From Oribacterium sp. UBA3737 (lineage in GTDB: Bacteria > Bacillota_A > Clostridia > Lachnospirales > Lachnospiraceae), in assembly GCA_002371295.1 (NCBI GenBank), contig DFGZ01000134.1, positions 1-6,487 on the forward strand: 6,487 nt of DNA, read 5' to 3'. The notes below the pieces were generated by a model, which saw nothing but the letters and a program-made list of their open reading frames with translations, did not search any database and was not told the DNA's origin. The translations under genes were made by a program, and so were the position numbers. Below, piece by piece: positions 4,294-6,487 of the stretch. How positions within the stretch are numbered: the first letter of the stretch is position 1; each line of letters opens with the position of its first letter.

Positions 4294-4310
4294 GAACCCT
4301 GTTTCTTGCC

Positions 4311-6236
4311 TTATTCCTGTCTTCCTTCCGCCGCTGCCAATTCTTTGCTCTTCAGATCTCCTACGCTTCCGGGATGGTATGTCGGTATAACCTGCGCTAT
4401 CAGTGGCCTCGGATCTTCTGTCTCCCTGGTTGCCGCCTCGTACAGTCTTGTTACACTCTCTTCGAACTTTTCATCATCCATCTCTATCGGCTCGGCGATA
4501 TGGATCAGCTTGTTCGGCGTCTCCTGCAGGCCTTCCGCTCCCATCAGAAGCTCCTCATAGAGCTTCTCTCCCGGTCTGAGTCCTGTGTAGACTATCTTGA
4601 TATCGATGTCCGGCGTGTAACCGCTCAGGCGGATCAGGTTCCTCGCCATGTCGTCGATCTTCACCGGCTGTCCCATATCAAGGACGAATATCTCGCCGCC
4701 CTTTGCGTAGTAGGCTGACTGCAGCACCAGGCTGACCGCCTCCGGTATCGTCATGAAGTAGCGTATGATTCTCTTGTCGGTAACCGTTACAGGGCCGCCC
4801 TGCGCTATCTGCTGGCGGAACAGCGGGATCACGGAACCGTTACTGCCGAGCACATTTCCGAATCTGACTGCCGTGAAGGTGGTTGATCCCTTCGCGCGAC
4901 GGTTCATCATCTGCACGATCATCTCGCAGATTCTCTTGGTCGCGCCCATGACATTGGTCGGATTCACCGCCTTGTCAGTCGATATCATGACGAAGCGCTT
5001 CACGCCGTAGCGGATGGCCGCCTCGGCGAGCTTCCAGGTTCCGCCGACATTGTTCTTGATCGCCTCATCCGGACTGTCCTCCATGAGTGGCACATGCTTG
5101 TGCGCCGCGGCGTGGATTATCAGTTCGGGACGGTACTGCTCCAGTACAGCATTCACTCGGTTCGTGTTGCGCACCGATCCTATCAGCGTCACAAGATTGA
5201 GCTCAGGATACCTGCGCTTCAGCTCCTGCTGTATATCGTAGGCGTTGTTCTCGTAGATGTCAAAGATAATGAGCTGCTTCGGGTCATCCTTCGCTACCTG
5301 TCTGCACAGCTCAGACCCTATCGAACCGCCGCCCCCGGTCACCATGACTACCTTGCCGTGGATATAGCGGTGAACCTCATCATTGTTCACCGTGATAGGA
5401 TCACGCCCCAGCAGATCCTCTATCTGGACATCACGAAGCTGGCTGACCGACACCTTGCCGTCAACCAGCTGATAGATACCCGGTATGACCTTGACCTTGC
5501 ATCCGGTCTGTCCGCAGATATCCAGAATCTCCTTCTTCTCGATGCCGCTCGCCGTCGGGATCGCGAAGATGATCGTCGTTATATCGTACTCTTTGACACA
5601 GCTCCTTATCTCCTGCCGCCCGCCGATGATGGGAACGCCGTCAAGATAGCGCCCCTTCTTGACCGGATTGTCGTCGATCACACAGCACACTCTCGCGTTG
5701 AGGTAGCGACTCATGATGTATTCATGGATGATGCTGCGCCCGGACTCTCCCGCGCCTATCACCATGACACGCTCATTTTCCGCCGTGCTCCCCTGTCTCT
5801 GCTCGAACGATCCCTTGACTCCGCGGAAGAACCGGTACGAGAATCTCACGGAAGTCGTCAGCAGGAATCCCATCAGCGCGCCGCCCGCCCAGAATGACAT
5901 CGGCATGCGGATCTTAGTGATGAAGTAAAACACCAGAACTACCAGCTGGAACACGCCCCAGGCAAGTACCATCCGTTCGAGCTCCGAGATAGATGCGAAA
6001 CGCCAGATGCTGTGATACAGACGGAAGATATAGAAAATCACTACCGCGCAGATGCAGTACGGTATGATCAGCTGCCTGTAGCCGGTAATATACTGTCCGT
6101 CAATATGGGAGTAGATGAAGTCGAAGCGGAGCATCAGTGCCAGAAAGTATCCCCCCGCTATGAAGATAACATCAAGAACAGCGAGGGCAATAGCCCTCAC
6201 GATCCACTGTTTATCGTGTTTTGAATACTCCCTCAT
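4311..6236 (-). CDS. Membrane-anchored UDP-GlcNAc 4,6-dehydratase, CapD/WbpM/PglF family
   Basis: The 641 residues have the full two-part architecture and a normal length. Four membrane helices lie at about 12-34, 55-73, 86-106 and 113-132. A first Rossmann domain starts at VMVIGAGESG (157-166). The catalytic short-chain-dehydrogenase domain starts with the NAD-binding TGGGGSIGSE (300-309). AAAHKHVP is at 376-383, and the active-site segment STDKAVNPTNVMGATKR at 419-435 includes D421 and K422 and has M-x-x-x-K (430-434) in place of the usual Y-x-x-x-K, as is normal in this family. VRFGNVLGSNGSVIP (457-471) and GLRPGEKLYEEL (552-563) are also typical. The enzyme removes water from a UDP-N-acetylhexosamine to give the 4-keto-6-deoxy sugar at the inner membrane face, feeding capsule, exopolysaccharide or glycoprotein sugar synthesis. 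The aminotransferase at 1-422 is a plausible next step. The ATG is preceded by GGGGGA nine bases upstream. Exact product stereochemistry (4,6- versus 5-inverting) is not certain from sequence reading. Confidence 0.95.
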   Translation of the reverse strand: MREYSKHDKQWIVRAIALAVLDVIFIAGGYFLALMLRFDFIYSHIDGQYITGYRQLIIPYCICAVVIFYIFRLYHSIWRFASISELERMVLAWGVFQLVVLVFYFITKIRMPMSFWAGGALMGFLLTTSVRFSYRFFRGVKGSFEQRQGSTAENERVMVIGAGESGRSIIHEYIMSRYLNARVCCVIDDNPVKKGRYLDGVPIIGGRQEIRSCVKEYDITTIIFAIPTASGIEKKEILDICGQTGCKVKVIPGIYQLVDGKVSVSQLRDVQIEDLLGRDPITVNNDEVHRYIHGKVVMVTGGGGSIGSELCRQVAKDDPKQLIIFDIYENNAYDIQQELKRRYPELNLVTLIGSVRNTNRVNAVLEQYRPELIIHAAAHKHVPLMEDSPDEAIKNNVGGTWKLAEAAIRYGVKRFVMISTDKAVNPTNVMGATKRICEMIVQMMNRRAKGSTTFTAVRFGNVLGSNGSVIPLFRQQIAQGGPVTVTDKRIIRYFMTIPEAVSLVLQSAYYAKGGEIFVLDMGQPVKIDDMARNLIRLSGYTPDIDIKIVYTGLRPGEKLYEELLMGAEGLQETPNKLIHIAEPIEMDDEKFEESVTRLYEAATRETEDPRPLIAQVIPTYHPGSVGDLKSKELAAAEGRQE

Positions 6237-6250
6237 CTATCAGTTTCCCC

Positions 6251-6264
6251 CGGCCTGACGGCCG
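6251..6264 (-). promoter_or_regulatory. GC-rich hairpin in the dehydratase leader
   Basis: CGGCC (6251-6255) pairs with GGCCG (6260-6264) around a TGAC tetraloop. In the minus-strand mRNA it ends at the first base of the GGGGGA ribosome site, so it may modestly affect start-site access. Confidence 0.3.
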
Positions 6265-6311
6265 CCGATGTACTGCAGTGTGTGGTTTAATTCTTACAAA
6301 ATTGTTTCAGT

Positions 6312-6340
6312 ATTGTATCATGTCTCTTAGAAAGACTCAA
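6312..6340 (-). promoter_or_regulatory. SigA-type promoter of the dehydratase gene
   Basis: On the minus strand TTGAGT (6340-6335), a 17-base spacer, then TACAAT (6317-6312) preceded by TG (extended -10). The expected start is near 6305, giving a leader of about 70 bases. Confidence 0.7.
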
Positions 6341-6372
6341 GAGTGTATCAAGGCGATATTCTTATACAGGCA

Positions 6373-6392
6373 ACTATTCAGCACTATTCAGC
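6373..6392. repeat. Tandem 10-bp direct repeat upstream of the promoter
   Basis: ACTATTCAGC occurs twice without a gap (6373-6382, 6383-6392), about 33 bases upstream of the -35 box on the minus strand. A one-turn spaced pair such as this could bind an activator or be chance. The rest of 6341-6487 shows no gene; a stop codon follows a short open stretch at the right edge on the minus strand, but no family can be called. Confidence 0.3.
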
Positions 6393-6487
6393 GCTCATCA
6401 CTCAGGCCACTTTGTGTTCTGGCTGTGTTTTGAGTTGCGGACAGCTGAGGGGCTTTGCCAAGTCTTACCAGTTCATAATCTTCGGAA

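Larger units (their letters stand above)
3844..4310. other. Intergenic region with inverted repeats, no gene
   Basis: No supported gene; two overlapping plus-strand frames near 3993-4227 lack ribosome sites. It holds a perfect 7-bp hairpin GGAAATC/GATTTCC (3947-3953/3957-3963, loop GAA), two adjacent small stems ACCGA/TCGGT (3996-4000/4007-4011) and TTATG/CATAA (4017-4021/4035-4039), a long-range inverted repeat (4105-4212), and an inverted repeat just after the dehydratase gene (4261-4293). Confidence 0.55.

Noticed and set aside
5094..5897. 267-codon plus-strand frame and other plus-strand frames from 4374 to 6224
   Set aside because: They are antisense shadows of the well-supported dehydratase gene.

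Overview
The window looks like a chromosomal piece of a Bacillota (Clostridia-type, possibly Lachnospiraceae-like) bacterium. The reasons are strong AGGAGG ribosome binding sites, SigA-type promoters with TG-extended -10 boxes, a factor-independent terminator with a long T run, and the families present. The genus cannot be fixed from this window.

Two leftward genes for nucleotide-sugar synthesis frame the window. At the left edge (1-422, partial) is the N-terminal part of a DegT/DnrJ/EryC1-type PLP sugar aminotransferase. At the right (4311-6236) is a complete membrane-anchored UDP-GlcNAc 4,6-dehydratase of the CapD/WbpM/PglF type, with its own promoter. Such enzymes act in sequence: the dehydratase makes a UDP-4-keto-6-deoxy sugar and the aminotransferase aminates C4, as in bacillosamine-type pathways. 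Here about 3.9 kb of gene-poor, repeat-rich DNA separates them.

That intervening DNA has several layers. (1) 423-1843 and 2201-3080 hold diverged repeats in two similar blocks (about 639-1066 and 2205-2518). Each block starts with a paired stem element with conserved CCCATTCCAA and CTCGAATC strands and continues with CTGTCTTAAA/TTTAAGACAG motifs. (2) Between the blocks lies an isolated 103-residue gene of unknown function (1844-2155) with a consensus promoter, structured leader, strong RBS and strong terminator. It is also bracketed by inverted copies of an AATGNACATNATCCCT motif (1347-1481 and 2563-2581) that resembles the multiple terminal repeats of IS21-family elements. (3) 3087-3843 is a two-gene cassette resembling a toxin-antitoxin operon: a shortened DUF4160 gene followed by a DUF2442 gene with a C-terminal helix-turn-helix. 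A perfect 14-bp palindrome sits inside the promoter spacer, and imperfect inverted repeats lie outside (2942-2953 and 3989-4000). (4) 3844-4310 has no convincing gene but contains several inverted repeats.

The most interesting items are the covarying stem element, the orphan gene with its complete expression signals, and the DUF4160 gene that lacks the family's histidine-rich core while its partner and operator are intact. Statements on mobility and function are inference from sequence reading alone; no search or folding program was run.
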